Of a DNA stretch of 64,000 nucleotides, positions 63,202-64,000 are shown piece by piece. The stretch lies in assembly GCF_002705925.1 (NCBI RefSeq), contig NZ_NKRE01000001.1, positions 1,707,573 through 1,771,572 of the forward strand. Direction: 5' to 3'. Each line of letters opens with the position of its first letter. The first letter of the stretch is position 1. The position numbers were made by a program, and so were the translations under genes. The notes below the pieces were generated by a model. That model ran no database searches and had not been told where the DNA came from. It worked only from the letters and a program-made list of their open reading frames with translations. Origin of the DNA: Mycobacterium ostraviense. Lineage in GTDB: Bacteria; Actinomycetota; Actinomycetes; Mycobacteriales; Mycobacteriaceae.

Positions 63202-64000
63202 GAGGATTCCTCGGTCAGACCGGGCCGACCCGCGCGGGGTCGCCCAGCCGGCTGGTCGGTGCGCAGCGCGGGACGGTCGGCAATCGGTGCCGGGCCGGTA
63301 CCCGCAACCACGAGGACGGCGGATACGCTCCGGTTGCTTCGTCGTTTACCTTGTCCCGCAGCAGCTTCCAACAGCTCATCGTCGAGCACGCGATAGAGGG
63401 TACCTCGCCCGACGTGCACCCGTTCTCGTCTCATACGCCCGATTCGCAGATCGGCACGGCGGGTGACTAACTTCGCGGCGGGCAACCGCGATGGCCCGAT
63501 CGGGTATGGTCGGGGCTCGAAGCCGGCTTGGATGCTGGTCAGGTACCACGAGTAGGTGACCGGCTCCGGGGTTCTCGTCTTGGCTCGCGAATCGGGATTG
63601 GCAGTGGCCGCGGCGGGTTGAGCTATTGCGTTGCGTGCGGGGATCGGGCGGGCCGGTGTTGGCCCGGTGTTGAGTTCCTAAAGGGAGTCAAGCGACTCGG
63701 GTGGGTTTTATGCTGGGTTTGACGGGCCGGTGAATTGGAGCGCTTGGCAACTCCTGTTGTTCCCGGCTCGTCCTGCCTTTGCGGCGTTGGGATTGGCGGG
63801 TGTTGGCGGCGTTGATGCGGGTTTGTTTGTCGACGGTATGGTGGGTGCGGACGATGCGGCGTCCTTCCTCGGCGGTGATGACGGCCGTCGGTGTCGCGCA
63901 CGGTGTGAACTACCCCAGGTATTGTTCCTAGTCGGTTGCGAGGGCCGGGTTTGGCTGGCTCGCAGGGTGTGAGGCGCCGGTGAGGGCGGCCTCGTACTCG
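63202..64000. other. Stretch upstream of deoA without a convincing gene
   Basis: No cytidine deaminase motif (CHAE/PCxxC) appears in any frame, although cdd precedes deoA in M. tuberculosis. Frames of 60-95 codons exist (for example minus 63198-63485, whose stop overlaps the deoA start), but they lack a recognisable family. Near 63830-63900 the minus strand has a peptide-like stretch AVITAEEGRRIVRTHHTVDK in a frame with no clear start. This may be the tail of a gene from outside the window or decayed DNA. Confidence 0.5.

Noticed and set aside
63198..63485. 95-codon minus-strand frame whose stop overlaps the deoA start
   Set aside because: The overlap looked like coupling, but the sequence is arginine/alanine-rich, has no recognisable domain and does not match cytidine deaminase.
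1..64000. tRNA, rRNA or other structural RNA genes
   Set aside because: No cloverleaf with a GGTTCGAATCC-type arm or rRNA-like stretch was recognised on either strand by eye.

Overview
The window is chromosomal DNA from a slow-growing Mycobacterium that is not a member of the M. tuberculosis complex. High GC, the PE/PPE/PE_PGRS genes, SigF-type promoters and the gene order all point there. The backbone follows the M. tuberculosis Rv3283-Rv3314c region almost gene by gene: sseA, Rv3284, accA3, sigF/rsbW/usfY/Rv3289c, lat, lrpA, Rv3292, pcd, Rv3295, lhr, nei, lpqC, atsB, Rv3300c, glpD2, lpdA, Rv3304, amiA1, amiB1, deoD, pmmB, upp, sapM, Rv3311, add, deoA. An M. kansasii-like species is my best guess, but that is inference from memory of family sequences.

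Layout. Positions 1-17.0 kb are conserved core: sulfur transfer (sseA, SufE-like), acyl-CoA carboxylase alpha (accA3), the SigF stress module, a lysine-catabolism block (lat, lrpA, a 2-oxoadipate dioxygenase-like gene, pcd) and two DNA-repair genes (lhr, nei). Positions 17.0-26.6 kb are accessory and decayed. They hold a PE_PGRS gene with a phosphodiesterase-like C-terminal domain beside a duplicated lpqC tail, intact lpqC, a broken PPE gene, a broken pstS3-like gene, an IS1634-type transposase remnant, and a PE_PGRS gene interrupted by a Nextera sequencing-adapter sequence. Positions 26.6-30.4 kb hold atsB and its coupled pseudouridine synthase. Positions 30.5-33.2 kb hold a 13E12-type remnant, a broken PE/PPE pair and a 282-bp near-perfect palindrome. 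Positions 33.3-39.2 kb carry divergent corA and a giant CtpH/CtpI-type P-type ATPase. Positions 39.3-44.8 kb carry an FMN glutamate-synthase-like gene coupled to glpD2, then lpdA and Rv3304. Positions 44.8-48.3 kb are a copper-efflux island (DUF5134 protein, DUF1490 protein, ctpV) with a RicR-type operator and no adjacent csoR. Positions 48.5-56.4 kb are core nucleoside/amidohydrolase genes, sapM and Rv3311. Positions 56.5-59.9 kb hold a second PE gene whose PPE partner breaks off into a decayed adenylate-cyclase/LuxR regulator. An ASCH-like protein, add and deoA follow. The last 0.8 kb has no convincing gene.

How genes work together. RsbW and SigF are translationally coupled and read from a SigF-type promoter. 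A second SigF-type promoter drives Rv3289c-usfY. A third, on the opposite strand, points at an apparently leaderless 49-residue membrane protein lying antisense within the rsbW-sigF leader. A STAS protein converges on sigF and could be its anti-anti-sigma factor. Lat and Pcd convert lysine to 2-aminoadipate, and the Rv3292-like enzyme could act on 2-oxoadipate. amiB1/amiA1, add/deoA and deoD/pmmB form salvage or amidohydrolase operons with 4-bp overlaps or 3-bp gaps.

Caution: the adapter at about 25.06 kb and the palindrome at about 33.09 kb show that the assembly is not fully reliable in the accessory segment. Some frameshifts there could be sequence errors, although the core genes read cleanly.
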